From the NCBI GenBank assembly GCA_904063045.1, contig CAJFCJ010000019.1, positions 3,106,684 through 3,170,683 of the forward strand: DNA of 64,000 bases, read 5' to 3'. Made by a program: the position numbers and the translations under genes. Within the stretch, counting starts at the first letter, position 1; every line of letters starts with the position of its first letter. Below are positions 1-11,629 of the stretch, piece after piece. Source of the stretch: Dimorphilus gyrociliatus (taxonomy: Eukaryota; Annelida; Polychaeta; Dinophilidae). Under the pieces are notes generated by a model. The model had not been told where the DNA came from and searched no databases. It saw nothing but the letters and a program-made list of their open reading frames with translations.

Positions 1-1
1 A

Positions 2-331
2 CTTTTTGAGCTATCGCACCTAGCAATACCTACATGGTCTACAATATTTATGTTATGTACAACAACGATATTAGGCTGTGTGCTCAATTATTTACTTTTT
101 CTTTGTACAATGTATAACTCAGCCTTGACGACCAGTATCACAGGAGTTCTCAAATCTGTGGCTCAAACGGCGATCGGCTGGTTTACATTTGAAGGTATAT
201 CAGCTAATTTTCCAATAGTTTCAGGCATATGCATAAATATATTTGGAGGTCTGCTCTATACTTATGCAAAACATGTGGAATCTAAAAAGAAGTCGAATTT
301 TGCCTCGGAAATAGAACAGGGTCGAAACTAG
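2..331 (+). CDS. SLC35-family nucleotide-sugar transporter, C-terminal part (5' end outside window)
   Basis: The open frame runs in from the left edge and stops at TAG 329-331, giving the last 109 residues of a multi-pass membrane protein. The stretch YNSALTTSITGVLKS is the hallmark of the SLC35 nucleotide-sugar transporter fold (SLC35D-like UDP-sugar carriers carry a closely similar NSALTT-I-GVLK segment). It is followed by a final hydrophobic helix, GICINIFGGLLYTYAKHVES, and a lysine-rich cytosolic tail. Family members exchange UDP-sugars for UMP across Golgi or ER membranes to feed glycosylation. The substrate cannot be deduced from this fragment, and the SLC35D assignment is weaker than the SLC35 one. 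An AATAAA at 415-420 gives a plausible 3' end. Confidence 0.8.
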   Translation, partial: LFELSHLAIPTWSTIFMLCTTTILGCVLNYLLFLCTMYNSALTTSITGVLKSVAQTAIGWFTFEGISANFPIVSGICINIFGGLLYTYAKHVESKKKSNFASEIEQGRN

Positions 332-414
332 GAAATGTATTTAAAAGAGAATAGTTTAATGCATATTTGCAGAAATTATGACAATTTTTTACAAATACAC
401 GATAAAGCAACTTG

Positions 415-420
415 AATAAA
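415..420 (+). terminator. poly(A) signal of the SLC35 gene
   Basis: A canonical AATAAA lies 84 nt after the SLC35 stop codon. It is the first canonical hexamer downstream of that gene on the + strand. Confidence 0.55.
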
Positions 421-1231
421 ACGACATCTGTTGTCAATTGAATTGACCTAATTCTCTGACTCATTTTTATATACGCATGCGTAGTATAACTGGCCGGGTT
501 ACAAGGAACAGTGTACATAGGCTATCGTTGTTTTGACGCGATACAGTCTCGAATGAAATCTACAAAGAAACTACTGCATTTTAGTTATCGTAATTCTGCA
601 GTTTATCAGCTTGGCTGTTATAGATTTGAGCTCTAACTTCACAACATAATTATTTGATATTCAAGAAAATACAACAATCTAAAGTGAGTTGTTGCAACAT
701 ATTATTTGCAGGATGAAAAGCTGTATTTGCATGACGAGTTTAATGAACAATTGTATTGTTAAGCGTTCAATAAAAACGAAAATTCGTATGCAGTATATTG
801 AGTATGTAAATTTTCGCCATATTAACCTTGACCCAAGAACAATTTTTAAAACGGTTTATCTACGATTTTATATATCAATATGAATTTTGGTCATTACACT
901 TTTAACCCTGCTGAACATTTGTGGTAGCTCGAATCATTTTCTTAAAGTAGTTGAACGAATTTCACAATTAACCTTTGTTAAAACTGTTTATATTGATCAA
1001 TGTGCTGTCAAATAATAAAAAAAACATAGTACTAGACCACAAGGCCGACTATTTGTGGAGTAAGCGTATACCTACCAAAATAAAACAGGTACGTGACGAG
1101 GTCAAATGAAAGTCACTTAGAGTGATCAAAGTAAATATCAACAATTGTTTAAGCATATTCGATATCGAATTAAAATATACTGGCAAAAATATTATAACCT
1201 TCAGAAATAACCCTCTCCTCTCAACAGGAAT
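421..1231. other. Intergenic stretch and presumed eEF2K promoter/5' UTR
   Basis: About 800 nt of AT-rich sequence between the SLC35 gene and eEF2K with no convincing coding frame. Just before the eEF2K ATG a pyrimidine run followed by CAACAG (ending at about 1227) looks like a strong splice acceptor. The eEF2K 5' UTR may therefore be spliced, in cis or to a spliced leader. Nothing else is recognisable. Confidence 0.5.
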
Positions 1232-3392
1232 ATGGAAGACAACGAAGATATACTTATCTTTCCCTTAACTGATCTGGTTAACAACAATGTAGAGGATTCA
1301 GAGGAACGTCAAGATGAGACACCTAAAAAGAAAGTGCAATTGTCTCTTCGTCAACGTCGAAGATCCAGGGCTGTGCCTTTTAAAATGCACTTGAACTTGC
1401 TTGAGCAATCTCATCAACCACTCTCAGCCGTACATGTGGAGAAAACTTCTTCACCGAGATCTCATTGGCTTTCTGCTTTGCGCAAATTAAAGACAATGAA
1501 AGATCCATGGCTTGAATTTCACATTGAAAACCATCCAACAGAAACTTGCAAAAGACATCGTTATAACGCTCTAAAAAAGAAATGGGTTGTTGATGATATT
1601 GAAGTGAAAATGGAATCTGTGGTAAAAAAAAAACAAGCTTATTACCCAAATTGAGTATATCAATTTAGCTTTTCTTTCTAACAGCCATTCAACCACGGAG
1701 CTTTAAGAGAGTGCTTCAGACTGTTAGTATCTTAAATATTTAAACTAAAGCTGTTTGAATTAGAAAAATTTCTCCAATAGCAAAAAGTTGTCATCGTGGA
1801 CAAATCGGCACGATTGGAAGCATGCTCATAACTACGTTTCTAAAAGGTACATGGAAGAAGTGGAGAGAGAAGTTTATTTTGAGGATGTGCAACTACAGAT
1901 GGATGCTAAATTATGGGGTGAAGAATATAACCGTCATAAGCCCCCCAAAAAAGTTGATATAATGCAAATGTGCGTTATAGAATTTACATCTCGACCAGGT
2001 TCACCTCTTTATCATTTGGAGCATTTCATAGAGGGCAACTACATAAAGTACAATTCTAATTCGGGATTTGTCGATGAGCACATCAGGTCTACTCCTCAAG
2101 CTTTCTCTCATTTTACATTTGAGAGATCTGGTCATCAACTGATTGTTGTCGATATACAAGGAGTAGGTGATTTATGGACTGATCCCCAAATACACACTGT
2201 CAATGGGTCGGAGTACGGAGATGGTAATCTTGGAACAAAGGGAATGGCTTTATTTTTTCACTCACATACTTGTAATTCTATTTGTGATAGCATGGGTTTG
2301 TCAAAGTTTGATTTAGCTCCAAATGAAATTGCTATTCAACAGAAGTTTGTTCAAATGCATAAAACTGCAGAAACTCGCCTGAAAGGGCAACTAGAGCATT
2401 GTGTTAGTCCTTCTCCAACAGATCGAATTGATCTAACATCATTTTTAGCCAAATCTCGATTTCGATCAATATCTTCTTGTTCGACGGGATCTGATGGCAT
2501 GCATGAACCTGTGAGTCCTATGAGTGATAAACCTGAAAACTCGCCACCCGTTGATGAACCGATGCATAGTGTTTCGCCACCTCATTGGATTAATAATGGT
2601 CGTCGTACTCGATTTTACAGCGAAAGTAGTGATAGTAATACGAGCTCCATTACGGAAGAAGAAGAAAGGATCCGTTTTCACCAGGCATTTAGCCACCATG
2701 CAAGACCTTCATGCTTCGCTCAAGAGTTAAACTTTCGTCTTAGCAAAGATCATCGATCAACAGATGATTCAATATTGGGACAAATTCATCACGAAATGGC
2801 GAAATATCATGAAATAGGTCGTTTAGTGGTTAAAGAAGGTGACGAACCTGATGAGGAATCCGCTCTCTATCACGAGCAAAACGCTGCCGAGTTAGGCGTT
2901 ATGGAGGCTATTTTAACCATGGCCTATTTGCATTTAGATATGCAACGTGATTTTCTTGTTAATGTATGTGTTGAACCAACTGATGAAAATATTGCTAAGG
3001 GAGTTGAATATATGTCAACTGCAGCAGACGCAGGAGATAGGTCAGCGATGCTGTTTCTTGCTAGAGCCTATGAAACTGGAGATAATTTAGGCCCAAACAG
3101 AAAGAGATGCCACAAGAAAGCTGTCAGCTATTATCGAGATGCTATTGAGAGAACTGAAGAGGACGAAAGTGGAGCTTTCGATTCGACTATGGATGACCCT
3201 TTGTATAGTCTAAAAGCTAAATTAGCTGAACTGTATCTTGAAGGAAATTATGGTTTGGAGTCGGATCCGGAGACTGCTGCTGGTTTATTTAATGAGGCAG
3301 CTGATGCAGCAATGGCTTCAATGAAAGGTAGATTGGCTAATAAATATTATGCAAGAGCAGAGGAAGCTTGGTCTCTTGTCACCGAGGAATAA
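1232..3392 (+). CDS. EEF2K: Eukaryotic elongation factor 2 kinase
   Basis: Calcium/calmodulin-regulated alpha-kinase that phosphorylates and inhibits eEF2, slowing translation elongation. Exons 1232-1621, 1685-1722 and 1781-3392 join in phase to 679 aa (human about 725). The N-terminal basic/hydrophobic stretch before DPWLEFHIE corresponds to the calmodulin-binding region. The alpha-kinase domain spans about residues 100-320, with PFNHGALRECFR, YFEDVQLQMDAKLWGEEYN, the catalytic segment GHQLIVVDIQGVGDL and the zinc-binding HSHTC-SICDSMGL element. A serine-rich linker (about 350-440) leads to Sel1-type helical repeats and the conserved C-terminus MKGRLANKYYARAEEAW, needed for eEF2 recognition in mammals. 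Exon 2 is a 38-nt microexon carrying the Gly-rich kinase loop. COQ7 follows on the same strand. Confidence 0.97.
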
Positions 3393-3901
3393 ACAGGAAA
3401 CTTGAAAGTGACCGCACTTTTTTATTTTGATATTGTTTATTTATGCTGTGTCCCTAAGATAGTTGGCGTGTGTGAAATCTTTAAGGTTTACATTCCGTAG
3501 ATACTAAAACAATGAAATACTTTATGTAGGTTACACAACCATATAATTGTTGGTTATTAACAGATAGCGTATGTACTCTGCACCTTTATAGACACTTAAT
3601 ATTAGTTAGAAATATTAAGTATAAATGAAAGATTCAAGAAAGAATTCCTTTTGCGGAATAGTTTTAAAGTGGCTTTTTATTTATCCATATAGTATAAGTA
3701 CATATTTGAAACAATAATAAAAAAAATCACAACATGAATCTTTAGTCTTTTGGTTCATTTAGACAAATTCAATTTTAACCTCTACAAAAGGACACCGATA
3801 GAAAAATAACTTTCCATGTCAGAACCTACTCCGCACGGAAAGTAGTGTTACTGTTATAGCACTTGCATATTATCGCTCATTTAGAAGTTTTTGAAACTAA
3901 T
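3393..3901. other. eEF2K 3' UTR and COQ7 upstream region
   Basis: No open frame of note. An AATAAA at 3716-3721 is the likely eEF2K polyadenylation signal, leaving under 200 nt for the COQ7 promoter and leader. An acceptor-like CATTTAG lies about 20 nt before the COQ7 ATG. Confidence 0.5.
3716..3721 (+). terminator. poly(A) signal of eEF2K
   Basis: Canonical AATAAA within an A-rich run, 324 nt past the eEF2K stop. Confidence 0.5.
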
Positions 3902-4513
3902 ATGCTGGGTAGAAAGAGAATTTTAGATTCAATTGTAAAAAATGGCAAAAGTATTCTTGCTATTAGGTACATGGGTACGTCTTCTGCTGCAGAAAAGCGT
4001 ATGCTGGATCGAATGTTACGGGTAGATCATGCAGGAGAGTTTGGGGCTACAAGGATTTATGCTGGCCAATACGCGGCTCTTAAAGGAACTTCCGAAGCCG
4101 CCCTCATTAAACATATGTGGGATCAAGAGAAAGTTCATCTTGAAACATTTCAGAAATTAATACCTGAGTACAGGTCAAGACCGACAGTCTTAATGCCAAT
4201 TTGGAATGTAGCCGGATTTTTGCTGGGGGCTGGAACGGCAATGATGGGAAAAGAAGCTGCAATGGCTTGTACTGTTGCGGTGGAAACTGTCATAGGAGAG
4301 CATTACGATGATCAGATTCGTAAATTAATGGAAACTGATCCTAAAAAGTATGAGGGGTTAATGAAGACTTTAAGCAAATTTCGAGATGAAGAAATGGAAC
4401 ACCATGACACTGGACTTGAGCATGATGCAGAAAAAGCTCCAATGTATAAAGTACTGAATACTTCAATAAAAGCGGGTTGTAAAATTGCAATATGGTTATC
4501 AGAAAGGATATAA
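3902..4513 (+). CDS. COQ7: 5-demethoxyubiquinone hydroxylase (COQ7), mitochondrial
   Basis: Di-iron carboxylate hydroxylase that converts demethoxyubiquinone to demethylubiquinone, the penultimate step of coenzyme Q synthesis at the inner mitochondrial membrane. This is a single coding exon of 203 aa (human 217). I start at ATG 3902, which leaves a basic, hydroxylated presequence (MLGRKRILDSIVKNGKS) of mitochondrial type; the frame also opens further upstream without an ATG. The four-helix ferritin-like fold shows its iron ligands in DHAGEFGA, DQEKVHLETF, VETVIGEHYDDQI and FRDEEMEHHDTGLEHDA. The helix LMPIWNVAGFLLGAG is the membrane-binding/lipid channel segment. Its 3' end converges on the next gene, with only 64 nt between the two stop codons. 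Confidence 0.97.
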   Translation: MLGRKRILDSIVKNGKSILAIRYMGTSSAAEKRMLDRMLRVDHAGEFGATRIYAGQYAALKGTSEAALIKHMWDQEKVHLETFQKLIPEYRSRPTVLMPIWNVAGFLLGAGTAMMGKEAAMACTVAVETVIGEHYDDQIRKLMETDPKKYEGLMKTLSKFRDEEMEHHDTGLEHDAEKAPMYKVLNTSIKAGCKIAIWLSERI

Positions 4514-4532
4514 TATACAATTAAAAAATATG

Positions 4533-4538
4533 TTTATT
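4533..4538 (-). terminator. poly(A) signal (AATAAA on minus) of the orphan membrane protein gene
   Basis: The + strand TTTATT reads AATAAA on minus, 40 nt after the minus-strand stop codon. It sits only 20 nt past the COQ7 stop, so the two 3' UTRs must lie very close together or overlap. Confidence 0.5.
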
Positions 4539-4577
4539 TGTATAAATATACAATATATAAATAATTACAGTTTTTCA

Positions 4578-5452
4578 CTACTGTTCTCCGTATTCTAATA
4601 AAAAGTCAAATGCTCGTTGAGTTTCAACCACTGCAGCTTCAGAAGAGCTGCTCCTTCGTATTTTGTCATCTCTAACAATTGGTTTATCTCGTTTATCCAG
4701 AAATTGAGACGATTTTATGCTAGGATCCATCACTTTTTTTTCAGGTAGTTTTGGTGTCTGAGATGACTTTCCGTTTTCACTAAATGCCCTCGTGGTGACT
4801 TCATGTTCATGGAAACCATTCTTAGTTGACTCTTCAGTCACGCTTTCTTCGTTTTCATCCAAAATTAACTTGCTTCTCGAATCAGTTAAGTGAAAATTCG
4901 AAAACCTTGTTTGAAATATAGCCGATTCTTTTTTATGGGACACGGCTCCCAAATCTGGTTTATATAAAGTATCTTCACTGTTAAAATGGTGGTTATAAAT
5001 ATTTTGTTCTCTTGACATTTTCATTTTCTCGTTTAACTTATATGCTAACGATGGGAAATCTGAAACCATTGAAGGGTTATTCGCCCAAACGCCAGGTGGA
5101 ATATTTTTAGATGAGATCTTTGTTTTTGAGGCCCACGAAACATCTGCTGTATAACTATTGCTCTGTGATCTGTATTTGTCTATTTTTCTATGATACTTTT
5201 TTCTACCACGGCGATGAGGTGTCGTTCGACAAAGAAATATTATAAGCACACATAAAATGCAAACAGCAACACCTCCTGTAAGTATTCCAACAATGAGAAT
5301 GATTTTTTCCTTACTATCTAGAGAAGTAGCTGACACTTTAAGAGGGGAAAATATTGATTATACTGCCATGTTTATAAAAGAATAAAACTTCTTTTACCGT
5401 TTATAATATTACAAAATAAGAAGATTGCAATTAAAAGTTGATTTTTATCCAT
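4578..5452 (-). CDS. Unrecognised single-pass membrane protein with signal peptide
   Basis: Exons 5398-5452 and 4578-5335 (minus) join in phase (G|TG) to 270 aa. Exon 1 encodes a hydrophobic signal peptide (MDKNQLLIAIFLFCNIINGV). About ten extracellular residues follow, then one transmembrane helix (IILIVGILTGGVAVCILCVL), then a basic stop-transfer (HRRGRKKYHRK). The remaining roughly 205 cytosolic residues are polar, rich in Ser, Lys and Glu, and look mostly disordered, with a short aromatic C-terminus (RAFDFLLEYGEQ). I do not recognise a family. The tiny ectodomain means it is unlikely to be a classic receptor; an adaptor, scaffold or cell-junction protein is possible. It converges with COQ7. 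Confidence 0.75.
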
Positions 5453-6941
<1,489 letters not shown>

Positions 6942-7047
6942 TTACATTTCAGTAAAAACTGTTAACCGTATATTTTAAATATTTAACAATCTTCATCACA
7001 ATATAAATTGATTTCATTGACAAATACAAAAGAATTTAAATGTTGAA

Positions 7048-10000
7048 TTAAACAGAAGTAGCGTATAAGCACTGATGCTTAGGTCTGACGTAAAATCTTG
7101 CCTTTTGAGAAGCCGACTTATTACTTATTGGAGAATGATGATCAGCAATAATTCTTTCTATGCCATGCATTACATAGCTTAAGCAGAAATCGTCTAGTTC
7201 ATCGTCTGAATAAATTGGACCTGATTTTCCATTAATCAACACTGCTCTATTCAGTTGTTGAATTACAAGTTGAACAACCTTTCTTGCGGTTGTTCGAGAG
7301 GTTACTCTTAATTTCACACAACTTCCAAGTGCTAAACCACACTCATAAGCTGCATAAACTCGTAGAGTTGCAGACTCTATTTCATTTCTATCAGACTGAT
7401 AACCGGCATCAGTGGAGCATGAACGTGAATCTCCTTCATCTGAACGTCTCCAAGTTGGAGATTCATTTGGAGATGCGATGGTTGCGTAAAGAATATTCAA
7501 TGGAACACCTTGAGTTTGACCCTTTGCTCTGGCGAATGAAACGGCATCCATTGTCCACCGTGTAGATCTCCAAACATCTTCTAGTTGACTTCGAATTGAT
7601 GCAAACCGATCAACTCTTAATTTTGCCTCGAGTAATTCTTTGGTGGAAAACGCTTCTCTTTGAGCTTGCTGAGAGAGCATCAAGTTTGTTTCTACTGTTA
7701 AAGATAAATGGGAATATTTTTGAATGAATTCTCTTTCATATGTCCAAGCGTAAGCCATTTCAAAAGCTTGAACAGGTAAAACAACGTGACCAGGTGGGCA
7801 GACATCTGTATTTCCAGGAATAGTACACAATGTTTCGGCAGGTGGAAGTATAAGTATTAATGTTATGCCGTCTGACATTTCCACCGCCTCAACATCATAC
7901 AAACGATGACTAAGAGCTTCGTCCTCTTTTACCCCTAACCTAATCATTAACTGACGACAAGCGGATATCAATTTTTTTTGAAAACATATCATCCTTCCGC
8001 ACTGTTCATCATCAAGAAAGGAACATGTTTCCGGTGTTCCCATATTTTTTAAAAAGACCCATTCGTCCTTAGTTATGTTCGGGCAGTCGCGAACTTTTTG
8101 ATGAGGTAGAATATTCGGAGCATGTGAATCAACAAGAACATGCATTTTATCTAAAGAACATTTTAGTTTTAAATAAGCTACATAAAGTCCTTCTTTTAAT
8201 CGTCTTTCACCGGCCTCGTGTTCTTGTATTATTTCTTTCGTTTTCGTCATTAGCATATCAGAATCATCATACCTTTTTTCTAGTTTTGAAATTGAACACC
8301 ATTTTGCATGATTACAAGCAACATCCTTTGTACTCTTTAGTTTTAGCACAGATACCAAAATTAACACTCCATTTGAATGAACGGGAATTGAGCGAAGTCG
8401 GCCTAAGTCAGATATACCCAACGATGTTTGGAGTTGGATTATTGCTAATAATAATTTAAGTCGAGATTCCAACGAACCAGATGTAGTTTTCTCTAAATCA
8501 GATTTTAACTGTTTTACATCATTCCAAGAACAAGCAACTTTCATAAACCAAAGTAAGTCGGATTGCGTTAGAGTTGCATTTTCTTCAACTTCAACACAAG
8601 GTAAATAATCGTCCGTAGTAAGCAGAACTTTATCAGTTTGATACACTAAACAGCACAAGTATACTCCTCTTCTTAAATGCCTTTGAAACCGAGAAGTTGA
8701 ACTGAACAAATTTTTAAGACTTTTCTTTACTATAGTAACTTTTTTACTTCCGACTGTAGCTGAATTTGACTCTATACAGTTAGAATCAATCAGAAGACTA
8801 TCTAATTCTTCCATTTTACCTTCCATTCTAGGTTTTGATTTTTCAACCTCTCTCCAATTAGATGGAACAGCAAATAAGGGGCAAGATACGCTTGGATTAC
8901 TGAAACCCTTAACGTTTCCAAAAGAAACTCTTACGTAGTAGGGAACTCCAGTTTGTAGTTGATAGATTGTAAAGCATTTAACAGCGTCACCTATTACCAC
9001 TTCTGATCCGGCAAGAGGACGAAAGGAAACGGTTTTACTCCATTCAATTTTATACTTTACTGTGATAGCGCCACAAGGAGGTAATGGTTCGTCAAACGAA
9101 ACCAGTAATGAGTCAACACTTCGAACACTCAATTGAACGTTGGAGGGAGGATTGGGCAATTTACTTCTTTCAAGGGTAGTTTTCATTCTCCTTAATAGCT
9201 CCAGCTTGAAGTTTAGTTTTGAAAAGTCATCGTCCTTCTTCATTCCATCACCCATAGAGTGAATAGTTTTCCTGATTAACTCCTCAAGCATTTTATCACT
9301 CTTTCCAATTCCATTAAAATTCTCCTTGGCACCGAATGTAAGCAGCAATTTTATCAATGGTACGTGATTAATAAGACTTGCTATATCAAGAGGGGTCATG
9401 CCATCTTCATTTGAGCAATTGACATTTACTTCTGCGGATTTCAAGATTTGTTCCACTTTATCAAAAATTCCCTCTCCTATTGCGTTAAAAAGATCGATTT
9501 CAGCAAAAGGCTGTCTCTTCTTGTTAAAACGACGGGGTTTTGGTGATTTTTTGCAAGCGGCTGGAGTAGTTAAAAGAGGACTGGTTGGTATAGATGAACT
9601 TCTTTCCAACTTTCGATTTCTACTTGAAGAAACTCGGACTGCATCTGTGCAGTCTACTGAATGTGAACGCTGATGTCGTCTTTTAATGTGACCGCGATTT
9701 TCCTCTTCCTTCTGATCTTTCCGACCAAGTCTAGTCCAACTTTGCAAAATAAATGAAAATTAAATAATACTTTTTTTTTGCAATGGATTAACTTAAGAAA
9801 GAAGCGAAGCGTGCAAAAAAAACCCAAAATTATCTTACCTCTTTTCTGATAAATTTTCATCAAGTGTTGCCACGATATGCTAGAAAAAATCAAGTCAAAG
9901 AAAATATTAAACAAAATCCGAATTGATTTCATCTATACCTCGTACGACGTATTAAAAGATCTACTCCTAATTATACTATTTTCGGTCTTACATGCTGCAC

Positions 10001-10136
10001 TTGGTTTGCACTGTCGGTATTCGACAGCTTTGAGAGGAGTGACAGGTTCGATTTTTGATTTATCTTTCCACGAACGTTTTACATGTTTCAAGTCCATTAA
10101 AAATGGTTTTATTACATAAGGTGAAGAGAATTGCAT
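7048..10136 (-). CDS. ANKFN1: Ankyrin-repeat and fibronectin type III protein ANKFN1 (Wide awake / nmf9 family)
   Basis: Exons 9939-10136, 9839-9879 and 7048-9739 join in phase to 976 aa. Order: a basic, Ser/Arg-rich N-terminus; two ankyrin repeats (AEIDLFNAIGEGIFDKVEQI and NEDGMTPLDIASLINHVPLI); one FN3 domain from PPSNVQLSVRSVDSL to SNPSVSCPLFAVPSNWREVE; then the long family-specific region with RRGVYLCCLVYQ, LKEGLYVAYLKL and NILPHQKVRDCPNITKDEWV; then a second conserved block near LYDVEAVEMSDGITLILILPP; and a Ras-association-like C-terminal part. Known members are cytosolic: Drosophila Wide awake links the clock to neuronal excitability, and mouse nmf9 is needed for normal vestibular and startle behaviour. 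The 3' end converges on C15orf61, 106 nt away. A second first exon is described separately. Confidence 0.93.
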
Positions 10137-11331
10137 GGCAAAATATTCCAGTAATTTTTTAATAAGATTGAAAAGTAACGGTTGTGCTATGCTCGTTAGT
10201 TAATTATTGAGTTTTATACTACAAGTGGTAGATAGTAATGATATTGTAAAAATAGGTGGCGCGACTGTATTTTACACTTGGATAAATAATTATAGCTTGC
10301 ACTTACCGGTACGACATTAGGTACATTTTCTGTTGAAGATGCAACTGTGATAGAAAAATAAATCTTTTAGAAATAAAATTGTATATAGTTTAGTACAAAA
10401 GCTTTATTTGGAATTGTCGATTGACAGATTATAAGAGGAGTAAAAAAAAAATTAGCAAATTCAATTTATCTTCTAAATATAGAATAAAAACTTGCATAAA
10501 AATAGATGAACAATTTTCTAAACTGCTAGGAAAGCAATAATAAATATATTAAAGGCATTTTTTTTTTGTTACTTCTCTACTGAGAAAACTAACATAGTAA
10601 CTAGATTGACTGTATAGTTTCTGCGCAGTTTAATCAACAGCGTAAAGCTAACGCTAATTGAGCTGATAGCCTTTTGTTACATATAATATAATATAATAAA
10701 GAAACCCTTCCTCCCAATTCTAAAGATAAACTTCTTGTTAGAAAGTGTAATTTCATTGCAAAATAGTTACATTTTAAAAGAGTGATTAATTTACTGTCAC
10801 CTGTCGTATTTTCTTAATATATAGTTTAATTAAAGGAGGAACACAGACACAGACACACACACACACACACACACTCACAGACAGACACGCATACAAACAA
10901 GGAATAAACTTTGTAACCTTTATATAACGGAGATTTAAATCTTCTGTTTCGACTAACATTCGGAGATGGACTGGCTGATCGAGTTTCCAACTGAATATCT
11001 GTATAAAATATAGAATTAAAATCGCAAAAATATCAAACAAGTATAAATTGTGCACTAAATGATCTCTCTTCGTAATATATGCTCGATTATATGCATACAC
11101 TACGAAGAACAAACTATACATTATCTATTAAATATTGTTTTAAAGCAGATTTTAGATGATAATATAGATGTTTAGATTCGATTAATGAGTATCTGTAATT
11201 TATTCATTTGTAGTTATCATTATCTATATTCTCATATTGAAAGAAGTAAGCTAGTTTTATGAATAAAATGTTCGAGGGCAATTTCAATAAATTCCGCATA
11301 AAATAACGAATATAAAACTAGAATATTTAAC
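10137..11331. other. Upstream region of ANKFN1 / intron of its probable longer isoform
   Basis: About 1.2 kb AT-rich sequence without coding signal, holding the CA microsatellite at 10841-10890. If the first exon at 11332-11581 is used, most of this is intron. Confidence 0.5.
10841..10890. repeat. (CA)n microsatellite with CAGA variants
   Basis: A run of alternating CA with interspersed CAGA units. The open frame through it on the minus strand encodes only a low-complexity VCVC run and is not a gene. Confidence 0.9.
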
Positions 11332-11581
11332 CTGGTGTCCGAAGAAGTCCTGGGCTTGAAGATTTGTTTTCCGTTTCTATAAGCCTTATTGGTCTTCTCG
11401 GTCTTATCCATTCCGTTGGTGAAGGAATGCAGGAATACGATTGCTGTAGTAGACTTTCGGGTATCTCCCCAACAGTCTTCGACCTGTGGAAGAATTTTCG
11501 TTTTTCTAATGCCTTTTTTGATAGTCGAAATTTATCGAATAAGCGTCTCCAGAGCAATTTTGCTCTTCCGTCACTCATCAT
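11332..11581 (-). CDS. ANKFN1: Probable alternative first coding exon of ANKFN1
   Basis: ATG at 11581 opens 83 codons rich in basic residues (LLWRRLFDKFRLSKK, KRKFFHRSKTVGE, RPRRPIRLIE). They end at a donor, CCAG|GTTAAA, in phase 1. Inside ANKFN1 exon 1 an acceptor with a pyrimidine tract (CTCCTCTCAAAG|CT, exon resuming at 10027) is also phase 1. Splicing would therefore give an uninterrupted 1023-aa isoform continuing as TP/AVEYRQCKPS. This joining is inferred from phase and splice consensus only; I cannot confirm homology of these 83 residues. The alternative is a separate small gene. A perfect CRE lies 41 nt upstream of the ATG. Confidence 0.55.
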
Positions 11582-11621
11582 AGAAGGAAAAATGAGAGGA
11601 GGCGCCTGCGCTTAAAAACTC

Positions 11622-11629
11622 TGACGTCA
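11622..11629. promoter_or_regulatory. Perfect CRE palindrome TGACGTCA
   Basis: The full 8-bp CREB/ATF site sits in a short GC-richer patch (GGCGCCTGCGC nearby) 41 nt upstream of the ANKFN1 alternative first ATG on the minus strand. Full palindromic CREs close to a start site are typical of cAMP/CREB-responsive promoters. Function here is inferred. Confidence 0.55.

Noticed and set aside
689-883. Open frame upstream of eEF2K
   Set aside because: AT-rich, no domain, no conserved segment, and lies in the eEF2K upstream region; chance ORF.
10786-11121. Minus-strand frame across the CA repeat
   Set aside because: Its only striking feature is a Val-Cys run created by the microsatellite.
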